DNA of 64,000 bases from Streptomyces sp. NBC_01314 (GCF_041435215.1 NZ_CP108394.1:5394001-5458000); one strand, 5' to 3'. Positions 15,696 through 24,780 are shown, numbered from the stretch's first letter. Made by a program: numbers and translations. The notes: generated from the letters alone by a model not told the origin.

Positions 15696-17753
15696 TCAGC
15701 CGGCCGGTGTCACGTCCGTCAGCTTCCAGCGCTGGTTGGAGCCCGAGTTGGGGATCCAGAGGCCCACGCCGGCGCCGTCGTTCGTGGACTGGCCGCCGAC
15801 GTCGGTGAGTTGGCCGGTGGCCGCGTTGACCAGGGTCCAGGTGGAGTCGCCCGTGGTGGACATGATCCACTGGGTGGCGGTGTCGCGGGTGCCCGTGTCG
15901 GCCTCGGCCACCAGGGAGCCGTTGCGGATCGCCAGGCGCTTGTGCGAGGCGGCCTCCGTCAGGACGTAGCGGGTGCGGTTGTCCGTCGGGCCGGTGCCGA
16001 TACGGTCCAGGGTCCACCGCTGGCCGGCCGGGTTGGTCGCGTTCGGGGTCTTGATGACCAGGCTCTTGCCGTCGGCGGCGACGGAGAGGTTCTTGCTGCT
16101 CTGGACGCCCGTCAGGGTGTAGGTGTGGTCGTCCTGCAGCTCGGCGGCGGAGGCGGCCACGCCCGAGACGTTACTGATCAGGAACGACGTCACCGACTGG
16201 GCCGGGACCGTGATCGTGGCCTTCTTGCCCTTGACCTTCACGGCCTTCTGGCGGATCAGCTTGCCGGCGGCGTCCGTCACCACCGGGGTGACCCTCGCGT
16301 GCTTGCCGACGTCGCCGAACCGGGACAGGTCGAGGGTCACCGCGCGCGGTGCCGTCGTGCTGTTGACGTGGACGACCGTCGCCTTCTTGCCCTTCTTCGC
16401 GACCGCGGCCGTGCTCGACGTGTCGTCGGTCTTGATGAGGCGGTCGCCCGGCTGGATGAAGTGCGTGAAGTTACGGGCCGTGTCGAACTTGGTGTTCGTG
16501 TAGATCGGGCACGACTTCAGCGTGTCCGTCGACTTGCAGGCGAACGACATCTGGATGGAACCCCAGTTGCCGCCCTTCGCGGACTCGCCGCCCGGCTTCA
16601 TGTTGTCGTAGTCCTCGACCGGCTGCCAGAACACCCAGGCCTCGGGCTCCAGTTCACGGAGGTCGTTGACCATCTGCTGGGCGAGGCCCAGGCCGGGACG
16701 CATGTCGGTGAAGCTCTGGCCGTCGCCCCAGTCGCCCTCGACCTCGCTCATCCACAGCGGCTTGTCGGCGGCCTTGGCGAGGTCACGGACCATGGTGCGC
16801 TGGCCGGTGCCGTAGGTGTGGACGTTCATCTGGCCGACGAGGTCGCGGACCTCCTGGGGGTAGGAGTTCCAGTTCGTGGCGAAGATGCTCGGGTTGGTCT
16901 CGTCCATCGCGGAGATCTCCGCGTCCGAGCGGGACTTCTTCAGGACCGGGGCGAGCGCCTTGAGGACCTTCTGCTGGAGCTCGGGGCCGATGTGGGCGCC
17001 CTCCTGACGGCCGCCGGTGGGCTGGCCGTCGGCGCCGAGCTTGGTGCCCCAGTAGGTGGTGTTGGGCTCGTTGAAGGGGTCGAGGGTGTCGACCTTGATG
17101 TGGTGCGCCTTCTCCAGGCGCTCGGTGGCGCCGACCAGGTACTTGGCGAAGTCCTCGACCGAGTCGGCCTTCAGCTGGTCCTTCGAGGAGTCGAAGCCGC
17201 CGGAGACGTAGCCGCTCTCCGTCATGAACCACGGCGGGGAGTTGCTGAAGGTCTCCCAGTGGTCGATGTCGTTCTTGATGCGGTCGACCCACCAGCGCTG
17301 GGTGGCGTCGGCGTCCTTGTTCCAGTCGTTCTTGTCGTCGGCGCTCCACCAGTCGACGTCCGTGCGGGTGGTGCCCGCCGGGGCGTTCCACCAGCCCTCG
17401 ACCGCGCCGCCGGGCCGCAGGTAGTCCTTGACGTCGGGGGCGTTGCCGCCGCCGATGTTGTAGCGGGCGATGTTGAGGTCGAGGCCGTCCTTGCCGAAGA
17501 GGAGGTCGGCCAGCTTCTCGCGCACCGCCGGGGGGTAGTCGCCGGTGGCGTTGGCGAACCACACCAGGCTGGTGCCCCAGCCCTCGAAGCTGTCCCCCTT
17601 GTAGGAGGGGTCGGGGCGGACCGTCACCGCGGCGACGGCGGCCGTGTCGGCGTGCGCCATCGGCAGGGAGGTCGTGGCCATGACGGTTCCGGTGGCCAGG
17701 GCCGTGACGCCGATGGCCCCGAAGAGCCGTCTCGTACGGGTGCGGTGTGCCAT
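15696..17753 (-). CDS. Secreted GH30 endo-beta-1,6-galactanase-like hydrolase with ricin-type lectin domain
   Basis: A 685-aa secreted enzyme. The signal peptide (RTRRLFGAIGVTALATGTVMA...AHADT) is followed by a (beta/alpha)8 GH30 domain (about 45-440) with FEGWGTSLVWFANATGDY, NIARYNIGGGNAPD and NSPPWFMTESGYVSG. The acid/base is Glu229 (DPFNEPNTTYWG) and the nucleophile is probably Glu337 (PLWMSEVEGDWG). A beta-sandwich extension follows (to about 540), then a ricin-type trefoil (about 555-685; AGQRWTLDRIG, GSNQRWKLTDV). Family knowledge: such enzymes cut beta-1,6-galactan side chains of plant arabinogalactan. The ATG at 17753 follows GGAG at 8 nt. Divergent from a LacI regulator with a palindromic operator between them. 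Confidence 0.88.
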   Translation of the reverse strand: MAHRTRTRRLFGAIGVTALATGTVMATTSLPMAHADTAAVAAVTVRPDPSYKGDSFEGWGTSLVWFANATGDYPPAVREKLADLLFGKDGLDLNIARYNIGGGNAPDVKDYLRPGGAVEGWWNAPAGTTRTDVDWWSADDKNDWNKDADATQRWWVDRIKNDIDHWETFSNSPPWFMTESGYVSGGFDSSKDQLKADSVEDFAKYLVGATERLEKAHHIKVDTLDPFNEPNTTYWGTKLGADGQPTGGRQEGAHIGPELQQKVLKALAPVLKKSRSDAEISAMDETNPSIFATNWNSYPQEVRDLVGQMNVHTYGTGQRTMVRDLAKAADKPLWMSEVEGDWGDGQSFTDMRPGLGLAQQMVNDLRELEPEAWVFWQPVEDYDNMKPGGESAKGGNWGSIQMSFACKSTDTLKSCPIYTNTKFDTARNFTHFIQPGDRLIKTDDTSSTAAVAKKGKKATVVHVNSTTAPRAVTLDLSRFGDVGKHARVTPVVTDAAGKLIRQKAVKVKGKKATITVPAQSVTSFLISNVSGVAASAAELQDDHTYTLTGVQSSKNLSVAADGKSLVIKTPNATNPAGQRWTLDRIGTGPTDNRTRYVLTEAASHKRLAIRNGSLVAEADTGTRDTATQWIMSTTGDSTWTLVNAATGQLTDVGGQSTNDGAGVGLWIPNSGSNQRWKLTDVTPAG

Positions 17754-17825
17754 TCGAGTACTCCAACTCTTCCGTGTGGCGCGTCCCTGCGAGACACGGA
17801 GATCGGGGCCGGCGTTCAGCCGTGG

Positions 17826-17902
17826 TGCGGTTCGGTACGACGCGTCTTTACTGCGGTTCGGCGCCAAGCGTCTTTACTGCGGTTCGGTGCGAAGCGGTTT
17901 AC
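17826..17902. repeat. Three tandem ~26-bp repeats upstream of the galactanase gene
   Basis: Units at 17826-17851, 17852-17877 and 17878-17902 share TGCGGTTCGG(T/C)nCnAnGCG and end in TTTAC. They lie between the galactanase start and the LacI operator palindrome, so they may be transcribed in the 5' leader or act as binding sites. Confidence 0.8.
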
Positions 17903-17942
17903 TGTGCTTCGAGGTGGTTCGGCGCGCTCTCGTATGGTCTGT

Positions 17943-17974
17943 CTCAGTGAATGTTTACGTAAACATTCACTGAG
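17943..17974. promoter_or_regulatory. Perfect 32-bp palindromic operator for the LacI-type regulator
   Basis: The two 16-bp arms (CTCAGTGAATGTTTAC and its exact complement) meet at TTTACGTAAA. The core TGTTTACGTAAACA is a standard LacI/GalR-type operator with central CG. It lies between the divergent galactanase and lacI-type genes, so one protein could control both. Confidence 0.85.
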
Positions 17975-18089
17975 GCGGATGTCTACACTGCCCGAATCGC
18001 GGCGGTCAAGGATTCGTAAGAGATCAACAAGTCGTTCCGGAAGTGTCGGCAGCGCCGCAAGGGCCGGAGCAGCCAGAACAGCCGGACGG

Positions 18090-18152
18090 GTCGCAAGAGT
18101 CGCACGAGCCGTACGAGTCGCACGAGCCCTTTGAGTCGCACTAGCCCTATGA
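18090..18152. repeat. Seven degenerate 9-bp repeats in front of the LacI-type gene
   Basis: Units alternate GTCGCACGA-like and GCCGTACGA-like sequences in seven consecutive 9-mers. They end 32 bp before the preferred GTG start, so they would lie in the 5' leader, or encode an N-terminal extension if an upstream TTG or ATG is used. Confidence 0.65.
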
Positions 18153-18184
18153 GCCACACAAACCGGAAGAGTCGGGAGAACCAG

Positions 18185-19270
18185 GTGGACGCGACCGACG
18201 GTCGTAGTACGAGGAGACGCTCCGCCCGGCCCCGGCAAGGGCCCTCCATGGGTGACGTCGCTCGGCTCGCCGGGGTCTCGTCCCAGACCGTCTCCCGGGT
18301 GTCCACCGGCTTCGCCGGGGTCAACGAGGACACCCGGCAGCAGGTGCTCGCCGCGATGCGGGAGCTGGGGTACCGGCCCAACAGTGCCGCGCGGGCGCTG
18401 CGGCGCGGGGAGTTCCGGACGCTCGGCGTGATCACCTTCTCCCTCTCCACCCTCGGGAACATCCGCACGCTCGACGCGATCGCCACGTCCGCCGCGCGGG
18501 AGGGGTACGCAGTCACGCTGCTGCCCGTCGCCGTGCCGACGCAGGACGAGGTGAAAGGGGCGTTCTCGCGGCTCGGGGAGCTGGCCGTGGACGCCGTCAT
18601 CGTGATCATGGAGGTCCATCTGCTCGACGCGGCGACCGTGTCGGTGCCGCCCGGTGTGCAGGTCGTGGTGGCCGACTCGGACGCCGGCGACCGGTACACC
18701 GTCGTCGACACCGACCAGGCGGGCGGCGCGCGGGACGCCGTACGGCATCTGCTGGAGCTCGGGCACGGGACGGTGTGGCATCTGGCCGGGCCCGAGGACT
18801 CCTTCGCGGCGCAGCGGCGGGCGAACGCGTGGCGCGCCACGCTCGACGAGGCGGGCGTCAGGGAGGTGCCGCCCCTCGTGCGCGGCGACTGGTCCGCCGA
18901 GTCGGGGTACCGGGCCGGGCTGCGGATCGCCGAACAGGCGGACTGTACGGCCGTGTTCGTCGCGAACGACCAGATGGCCCTCGGGTTGCTGCGGGCCCTG
19001 AACGAGCGCGGGCGCCGGGTCCCCGAGGACGTCAGCGTCGTCGGCTTCGACGACATCCCCGAGGCCGCGTCCTTCCTGCCGCCCCTCACCACCGTCCACC
19101 AGGACTTCGCCGAGGTGGGGCGACTGTGTGTGGCGGGGGTGCTCAGCAAGATGCGGGAGAGCGGGGAAGAGGCGGACACGGGCGAGGAGCACGGGACGAC
19201 GCTGGTGCCCACGCGGCTCGTACGGCGGCGGAGCACCGGGCCGGCTCCGAAGGGTGCGCGGGGCGTCTAG
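18185..19270 (+). CDS. LacI family transcriptional regulator
   Basis: A 361-aa regulator. The N-terminal headpiece is SMGDVARLAGVSSQTVSRVSTGFAGVNEDTRQQVLAAMRELGYRPNSAARAL, and the hinge and periplasmic-binding-like sensor follow (LGVITFSLSTLGNIRTLDAI, DQAGGARDAVRHLLELGHG, AVFVANDQMALGLLRALNERGRRVPEDVSVVGFDDIPEA). The start is set at GTG 18185, preceded by GGGAG with a 6-nt spacer; TTG 18131 and ATG 18149 are upstream alternatives. Divergent from the GH30 galactanase, it probably represses it until a galactan-derived sugar binds. That assignment is by context. Confidence 0.9.
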   Translation: MDATDGRSTRRRSARPRQGPSMGDVARLAGVSSQTVSRVSTGFAGVNEDTRQQVLAAMRELGYRPNSAARALRRGEFRTLGVITFSLSTLGNIRTLDAIATSAAREGYAVTLLPVAVPTQDEVKGAFSRLGELAVDAVIVIMEVHLLDAATVSVPPGVQVVVADSDAGDRYTVVDTDQAGGARDAVRHLLELGHGTVWHLAGPEDSFAAQRRANAWRATLDEAGVREVPPLVRGDWSAESGYRAGLRIAEQADCTAVFVANDQMALGLLRALNERGRRVPEDVSVVGFDDIPEAASFLPPLTTVHQDFAEVGRLCVAGVLSKMRESGEEADTGEEHGTTLVPTRLVRRRSTGPAPKGARGV

Positions 19271-19306
19271 GGGCGGGCGGACGTCCGCCGAAGCGGGGGA
19301 GGTGCC

Positions 19307-20083
19307 GTGCGAGCCGTCGTGCGGGCGGGCGTGGTGGGGCCCGTCGTCCTGCTGGCCGTCCTTCTCGGCGGGTGCGGTGGTGCGGAGGGGTCTGCGCCCG
19401 GTGTGGGGCGGTCCGCTGTGACGCGGGGGCCGTCGGACGGTCCGTCACCGTCCACGGCGGCCGGCGTCGACGGTGAGGTTGATCCTGAACGGGTCTTCAC
19501 CGAGCGCGAGTTGAAGGCCGCGCTGCTGCCCGGCGAGGCGTTCGGCAGGGGCGCGAGGGTGACCGCGACGGACCTGGGGCTGTTCGGTCGGTACGGCGGA
19601 GGTGACTGGAGCTCGTGTGCGGCCGGTGACGACCTGCGCGCGGAGATGCGGGGCTTCGAGGGAGACAGCGCCCAGCGGACCGTACGACTCGGCGGGGCTT
19701 CGGAGGACGGCCCTGTCGTCACCGTGCAGTTGGTGTCGTTGCCCGGCGGTCGTGCCGAGCGGTATCTGCGGATCAGGCGTCTGCTCAACGAAACGTGTCC
19801 GGACGTGACCGTCGATACGGAGGCCGCCCCGGTCGAGGAACATCACGAGGCCCGCGAGCTCCACGCCCTCGGCGACGAGGCCCTGTCGGAGTCGACTCGG
19901 CGGACCGGGGGCGACGAGTACGACGGTGATCCGACCTACGTCGTCCACGTCCGCGTCGGAGGCGTCCTCGCCGTCGTGACGTCCGGAGGCGACAGCGACA
20001 CCGGCATCCTGCTCGCCGCGCGGGCCGCCGAGCGGGTGCGGGTCGGATTGTACGGGGCGGCGGCGGGCGGGGCCTCGGGCTGA
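19307..20083 (+). CDS. Hypothetical lipoprotein
   Basis: A 258-aa lipoprotein: signal VVLLAVLLGGCGG with lipobox LGGC, then a low-complexity Ser/Gly/Pro linker. The C-terminal domain begins near FTERELKAALLPGEAFGRGARV and contains WSSCAAGDDLRAEMRGF and CPDVTVDTEAAPVEEHHEARELHALGDEALSES. This resembles the Streptomyces PknH-like or sensor-type lipoprotein domains, but no confident family is given. GTG 19307 is preceded by GGGGGAGG with a 4-nt spacer. It lies 37 bp after the LacI-type gene and could be cotranscribed. Confidence 0.7.
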   Translation: MRAVVRAGVVGPVVLLAVLLGGCGGAEGSAPGVGRSAVTRGPSDGPSPSTAAGVDGEVDPERVFTERELKAALLPGEAFGRGARVTATDLGLFGRYGGGDWSSCAAGDDLRAEMRGFEGDSAQRTVRLGGASEDGPVVTVQLVSLPGGRAERYLRIRRLLNETCPDVTVDTEAAPVEEHHEARELHALGDEALSESTRRTGGDEYDGDPTYVVHVRVGGVLAVVTSGGDSDTGILLAARAAERVRVGLYGAAAGGASG

Positions 20084-20159
20084 CGTGGGCAGGGCCCCGG
20101 GCTGACGTGGGTGGGCGGCTCCGGTCGGGCAAGTCCCGGCAGCGGTTCCGCCGCGCCGT

Positions 20160-20165
20160 TACGGT
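20160..20165 (+). promoter_or_regulatory. -10 box of a probable leaderless transcript
   Basis: TACGGT is followed by 8 nt and then the GTG start of the sensor kinase; GAGGA between them is too close to act as a normal ribosome site. Confidence 0.4.
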
Positions 20166-20173
20166 GAGGAACC

Positions 20174-21412
20174 GTGAGGGACATACGGGGTGTGCGCGGG
20201 GCGCGCGGGTGGTGGGAGCGGGGACGGGCGTTCGGGGACGCCCGTCCGCGGGTGGTGGACGTCGGGGTCGCGCTGCTGGTGCAGGGGGCGATAACGATGC
20301 CGTTCGTGGTGCCGCGGGCGGCCGGGCTGCCGCCCGCGACCTGGGCGGCGTACGTGCTGACGACACTGACCGTGGTGCCGCTGGTGTGGCGGCGGCGGGC
20401 GCCGCTCGCCGTGCTGCTGGCGATCCTGGTGACCAGCATGGTGTACCAGCTGGCGCTGGACGGGCCGGGGCAGCCGTTGCCGTACAACGGGCTCGTGATC
20501 GTCTACACGATCGCCGCCCTGTCGTCGCCGTGGAAGCGGGCGGTCACCGGGCTGCTGGTGCTGGTCGCGGTGCCGGTGGGGGTGGGTCTCAACAGCCGGT
20601 CGGCGCGTGAACTGACCTTCTCCGCCTTCGTGTTCGCGGCGGCCTACGTCTTCGGACGGCTCACCGATACCCGTCGGCGCGCCCACCGCGTCGAGGCCGA
20701 GCAGGCCGCCGCGCGTGAACGGGCCCGGATCGCCCGCGAGATGCACGACATCCTGTCCCACGCCGTGAGCCTGATGATCGTGCAGGCGGAGGCCGGGCCG
20801 GTGGCGGTGCGTACCGCTCCGGAGCGGGCCGAGGCCGCCTTCGACGCCATCTCCGAGACCGGGCGGGATGCCATGGTCCAGCTGCGACGGATGCTGGGGG
20901 TGCTGCGGGAGGGGGACGACGGCCGCGAGAGGGCCGCGGGGTACGAGAGGAACAGCGGGTACGAACCCGGGCTTGCGCCTCGTGAGCCGCAGCCGGGGGT
21001 CGGGGATCTGCTCGCGCTGCTCGACCGGGTGCGGGGCAGTGGAGTTGAGGTCGGGTACGAGGTGGTGGGGCGGGAGCGGGCACTGCCGGGCGCGGTCGGG
21101 GCGTCCGTCTTCCGGATCGTCCAGGAGGCGTTGACGAACACCGTCAGGCATGCGGCCGCCCGTACCGCCACCGTTCAACTCACTTACGGAGAAGATGACT
21201 TGGCTGTACGGGTGACGGATGACGGGCGGGGCCCCCAGGCCGGGTACGGCGGCGGTGGACATGGGCTCGTCGGGGTGCGGGAGCGGGCGGCCGCGCACGG
21301 GGGTACGGCGGAGGTCGGGGCGGGGCCCGGTGGGCGCGGGTTCGAGGTCCGGGTGCGGATACCCGTGGTGTCCCCGGTGGGCACCGCGTCGGTGGCGGAG
21401 GCGGGACGTTGA
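20174..21412 (+). CDS. NarL-family sensor histidine kinase
   Basis: A 412-aa membrane kinase. About six hydrophobic segments occupy residues 25-165 (VDVGVALLVQGAITMPFVV to ELTFSAFVFAAAYVFGRL). The HisKA_3 phosphoacceptor is His191 in AREMHDILSHAVSLMIVQAE. The HATPase has N-box FRIVQEALTNTVRHAAA and G-box GHGLVGVRERAAAHGG. No extracytoplasmic sensor loop of size is visible, so the membrane part probably senses the stimulus. The stop overlaps the response-regulator start by 4 bp, proving coupled translation. Confidence 0.9.
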   Translation: MRDIRGVRGARGWWERGRAFGDARPRVVDVGVALLVQGAITMPFVVPRAAGLPPATWAAYVLTTLTVVPLVWRRRAPLAVLLAILVTSMVYQLALDGPGQPLPYNGLVIVYTIAALSSPWKRAVTGLLVLVAVPVGVGLNSRSARELTFSAFVFAAAYVFGRLTDTRRRAHRVEAEQAAARERARIAREMHDILSHAVSLMIVQAEAGPVAVRTAPERAEAAFDAISETGRDAMVQLRRMLGVLREGDDGRERAAGYERNSGYEPGLAPREPQPGVGDLLALLDRVRGSGVEVGYEVVGRERALPGAVGASVFRIVQEALTNTVRHAAARTATVQLTYGEDDLAVRVTDDGRGPQAGYGGGGHGLVGVRERAAAHGGTAEVGAGPGGRGFEVRVRIPVVSPVGTASVAEAGR

Positions 21413-22245
21413 CGATCCGGGTGGTCGTGGCCGATGACCAGGAGCTGGTGCGCAGTGGGTTCGCCCTGATCCTCGACGTCCAGCCGGACATCGAGGTGGT
21501 CGCCGAGGTGGGTGACGGGGCGGAGGCGGTCGAGGCGGTACGGCGGCACCGCGCCGACGTGGCACTGCTCGACATCCGGATGCCTCGGATGGACGGGATC
21601 GAGGCGTGCCGGGCGATCAGTGCGGACAGCGTGCGCCGCGCGGTGGAGGGCACGGGCGGCGCGGGCAGCGCCGACCGCTTGGACCACGCCGACCGTTCGG
21701 ACGGCGCGGGCCACCTGGGCCTTGCGGCCCGCGGCTGTCGGGTCGTGATGCTGACCACCTTCGACTCCGACGAGTACGTGTACGAGGCGCTGCACGCGGG
21801 TGCGAGCGGGTTTCTGCTGAAGGATGTCCGGCGGGACGACCTCGTGCATGCCGTACGGGTCGTGGCGCGGGGTGACTCGCTGCTCGCGCCGTCGGTGGCG
21901 CGGCGGCTGGTGGAGCAGTACACCCGGCCGGCCGCCGCCCGGGCCAGGCGGCCCGACCCCCGGCTCGACGCGCTGACCGGGAGGGAACGGGAGACGCTGT
22001 TGCTGCTGGCGCGCGGGCTGTCGAACGCCGAGATCGCCGCCGAGCTGGTCGTCAGCGATCACACGGTCAAGACGCATGTCGGCAACGTGCTCTCCAAGCT
22101 CGGGTTGCGGGACCGTATCCAGGCGGTGATCTGCGCGTACGAGACGGGGCTGATCGCGGCGGGGGACGCGTCCCCAGGGGCCGTGGTTCCCCCGCCCGGG
22201 GGAGCTGCCCGGGCCGGTTCCTCCCCCGCGTCGGCGAGGGAGTGA
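21409..22245 (+). CDS. NarL/FixJ family response regulator with an unusual receiver insertion
   Basis: A 278-aa regulator. The receiver has Asp55 (LLDIRMPRMDG), conserved Thr (VVMLTTFDSDEY) and Lys (GFLLKDV). The LuxR-type HTH is LTGREREtLLLLARGLSNAEIAAELVVSDHTVKTHVGNVLSKLGL, written here with one lower-case letter only to break the run. An insertion of about 35-40 residues (from ADSVRRAVEGTGG to GHLGLAARG) between helix 3 and strand 4 is rich in Gly/Ala/Asp and is absent from typical relatives. The start is TTG 21409, overlapping the kinase stop. Typical members are about 215-225 aa. Confidence 0.88.
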   Translation: MTIRVVVADDQELVRSGFALILDVQPDIEVVAEVGDGAEAVEAVRRHRADVALLDIRMPRMDGIEACRAISADSVRRAVEGTGGAGSADRLDHADRSDGAGHLGLAARGCRVVMLTTFDSDEYVYEALHAGASGFLLKDVRRDDLVHAVRVVARGDSLLAPSVARRLVEQYTRPAAARARRPDPRLDALTGRERETLLLLARGLSNAEIAAELVVSDHTVKTHVGNVLSKLGLRDRIQAVICAYETGLIAAGDASPGAVVPPPGGAARAGSSPASARE

Positions 22246-22370
22246 CCGAACCCGCCTCCCGAAGACCGCCTGTGCGGGCGATCCGCGAAACGCCGCCGGT
22301 CAGAAGGATGGAGCCATCGAGAGCGACCACGACCGGTCGCGAACACCGGCTCATGTCCTCGGAGTTGACC

Positions 22371-23591
22371 ATGACGAACACCACGCGCACGCTGCTCGCC
22401 GCCGCCCTCGTCCTGGGGGTGGTGACGGGACCGGCGGCTCTGCCCGCCACGGCATCGTCCGCCACCGGCAGAGCCTCCACCTCCGCGTCCATTTCCACCA
22501 CCACCGCCGTCTCCGCGCGGTCGCGGACGGATCCCGAACTGGCCGCCGCCATGGAGACCGCCATCGCCGGACTCCCCTCCGCCGAGGCCACGGCCGCGCT
22601 CGTGCGCGTCGGGGGTACCGACGGGCGGTGGCGGGGCAGTTCGGGGGTGCACGACCTGACGACCGGCCGGGCGGCCGATCCGAAGGCCCGCTTCCGGGCC
22701 GGGTCCGTGACCAAGGTGTTCACGGCGGCCGTGGTGCTGCAGCTGGCCGCCGAGGGGCAGGTCGACCTCGACCGCAGCGCCCGTTCGTATCTGCCCGAGC
22801 TGATTCCGGCGTCGTACGGGGGTGTCACCGTCCGGCAGTTGCTCAATCACACGCACGGCATCCCGGCGGCCGACATGCCGGGGACGACGGTCGAGGAGTG
22901 GTACGCGAACCGTTTCCGGATCCACGACCCGGAGGAGATGGTGCGGTCGGCGACGGCGAAGGAGCCGGAGTTCGGGCCGGGTGAGCGGCAGCACTACCTC
23001 AACATCGGGTACACGATCGCCGGGCTGCTGGTGGAGCGGGTGACCGGGGACTCGTACGAGGACCAGGTCGCCCGGCGGGTGTTGAAGCCGCTCGGGCTGC
23101 GGGACACGTACTTCCCGGGGACCGATCCGCGGATCGTGGGCCCGCACAACCACGGCTACCAGCGGATGACGCTGGACGACGGGACGACCGGGCTGCGGGA
23201 CGTGACCGTGTGGGGGGTGACGGACGGCTGGGCGGCCGGTGACATCGTCTCGACCACGGCGGATCTGGAGCGGTTCACGAACGCACTGTTCCGGGGGCGG
23301 ATCGTGCCGCGCGGGCCGGTGCTGGAGGAGATGTTCACGGTGCCGAAGGTGGCGGACTTCTCGAGCGGCAAGCCGGCCGAGTTCGCCGCCGGGCTCGCGA
23401 GGAAGATGCTCGGCGGGCGTGAGGTGTGGGGCAAGACGGGTGGCCGCTGGGGCTACAACGCGGTCATCGCCTCCACCCGCGACGGCTCCCGCACCCTCGT
23501 CTACAGCATCAACTCCACGGACGCCAAGGGCAGGGACGTGAGCAAGGTGGCCCTCGATGTGATGGTGGCGGCCTACGGCATGCCGTCGTAG
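22371..23591 (+). CDS. Secreted serine hydrolase, beta-lactamase/DD-peptidase fold
   Basis: A 406-aa secreted protein. The signal peptide is TRTLLAAALVLGVVTGPAALPATASS. The class C/DD-peptidase triad motifs are present: Ser112-x-x-Lys115 (GSVTK), the Tyr-x-Asn motif in HYLNIGYTIAGLL, and the third motif in WGKTGGRWGYN. It may be a D-alanyl-D-alanine carboxypeptidase or esterase; the reaction cannot be distinguished by sequence. The start at ATG 22371 follows GGAG with a 6-nt spacer. A longer frame from 22242 overlaps the response-regulator gene but lacks signal-peptide logic. The gene lies 125 bp after the two-component pair and may be its target. Confidence 0.87.
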   Translation: MTNTTRTLLAAALVLGVVTGPAALPATASSATGRASTSASISTTTAVSARSRTDPELAAAMETAIAGLPSAEATAALVRVGGTDGRWRGSSGVHDLTTGRAADPKARFRAGSVTKVFTAAVVLQLAAEGQVDLDRSARSYLPELIPASYGGVTVRQLLNHTHGIPAADMPGTTVEEWYANRFRIHDPEEMVRSATAKEPEFGPGERQHYLNIGYTIAGLLVERVTGDSYEDQVARRVLKPLGLRDTYFPGTDPRIVGPHNHGYQRMTLDDGTTGLRDVTVWGVTDGWAAGDIVSTTADLERFTNALFRGRIVPRGPVLEEMFTVPKVADFSSGKPAEFAAGLARKMLGGREVWGKTGGRWGYNAVIASTRDGSRTLVYSINSTDAKGRDVSKVALDVMVAAYGMPS

Positions 23592-23672
23592 CGGAGGGTT
23601 CCTCATACGCCTCATACACCTCAACTGCCGCTCGTGCGATGCATGTCGGGGGTCGCAGATCACGACCTTCGT

Positions 23673-23678
23673 TAGCAT
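23673..23678 (+). promoter_or_regulatory. -10 box of a probable leaderless transcript
   Basis: TAGCAT lies 7 nt before the ATG of the Rieske oxygenase gene. Confidence 0.5.
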
Positions 23679-23685
23679 CGATCTC

Positions 23686-24780
23686 ATGCGAATTCGTCGG
23701 CGCCATGACAGCAAGAGCCTTGATCCGACGGCCCTTCCCCGCGATCCACGCGCCGACGAGTATCCGATGCCGAGCGTGCCGTACGGGTGGTACGCGGTCC
23801 TGCGGAGCGGGGAGTTGCGGGCGGGGAAGGTCGTCAGCCTGCACTACTTCGGGCGGGCGCTGATCGCGTTCCGCGGGGCGGACGGGCGGGCGGCCGTGCG
23901 GGACGCGCACTGTCCGCACTACGGCGCGCATCTGGGCGTCGGCGGGAAGGTCGTGGACGGGACGGTCCAGTGCCCGTTCCACGGGTGGCGGTTCGGGACG
24001 GACGGGCGGTGCGTGGAGGCCCCGTTCGCCGCTCGGACGCCCAAGGTGTCGATCGGCGGGCTCCCGGTGCGTGAGCACAGCGGGCTCGTCCTCGTGTACG
24101 CCGGGCCGGGCGAACCCTCGTGGGAGGTGCCGGAGATCGAGGAGACGGGGTCCCGTGACTTCGCCTCGCCGATCGACGACGTCTGCCGGGCGCGGATCCA
24201 CATCCAGGAGATGCGCGAGAACATCGTCGACGAGTCCCACTTCCACTTCATCCACGGGCAGAGCGAGCCGCCGGTCCAGCAGTGGCGGGAGGACGGGCCG
24301 TTCGCCGAGGCGCGGGGGACGATCAGCCGGCGGGTGTTCGGCTGGGACATCCACAACACGTTCGACGCGTACATGTACGGGCCGGGGGTGATGGTCGTCC
24401 GGGCCCACGGGCCGGTGCTGTCGGTGACCGCCGTCGCGCTCAGCACGCCCGTCGACGACCGCACGAGCGAGCTGCGGATGCTGTACTACCTCCGCAAACC
24501 GGCCTGGCTCCCCTTCCTCACCCCCTTGTTCAAGCTCGTCTTCCGGGCCGAGGCGCTCGGTGAGGTGCGCGAGGAGGTCCGGATCTGGGACCACAAGATC
24601 CACCAGGCCCGGCCCGTGCTGCTTCCGCACGAGAAGGGGATCAGGGCGCTGCGGCGGTGGTACGCGCAGTTCTATCCGGCGGGGAGCACGGGCGACGGTC
24701 CGATGCCGGTCCGGTCGGTTCAGCCGGCGGAGGGTGCGGCAGGGACGACACGGTTCGAGGAAGTGGGCCGGGCTCACTGA
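23686..24780 (+). CDS. Rieske [2Fe-2S] non-heme iron oxygenase (KshA/cholesterol-desaturase-like)
   Basis: A 364-aa cytoplasmic oxygenase component. The Rieske cluster ligands are Cys76/His78 in CPHYGAHLG and Cys96/His99 in CPFHGW. The mononuclear iron region is ENIVDESHFHFIHG, with the bridging Asp and two His. The catalytic domain continues through PGVMVVRAHGPVLSVTAVALSTP and LRMLYYLRKP. The arrangement resembles 3-ketosteroid 9-alpha-hydroxylase or DAF-36/Neverland-type sterol oxygenases more than aromatic dioxygenases. The substrate is not proven. No reductase gene is adjacent. The start is tightly spaced to a -10 box, with no ribosome site. Confidence 0.87.
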   Translation: MRIRRRHDSKSLDPTALPRDPRADEYPMPSVPYGWYAVLRSGELRAGKVVSLHYFGRALIAFRGADGRAAVRDAHCPHYGAHLGVGGKVVDGTVQCPFHGWRFGTDGRCVEAPFAARTPKVSIGGLPVREHSGLVLVYAGPGEPSWEVPEIEETGSRDFASPIDDVCRARIHIQEMRENIVDESHFHFIHGQSEPPVQQWREDGPFAEARGTISRRVFGWDIHNTFDAYMYGPGVMVVRAHGPVLSVTAVALSTPVDDRTSELRMLYYLRKPAWLPFLTPLFKLVFRAEALGEVREEVRIWDHKIHQARPVLLPHEKGIRALRRWYAQFYPAGSTGDGPMPVRSVQPAEGAAGTTRFEEVGRAH

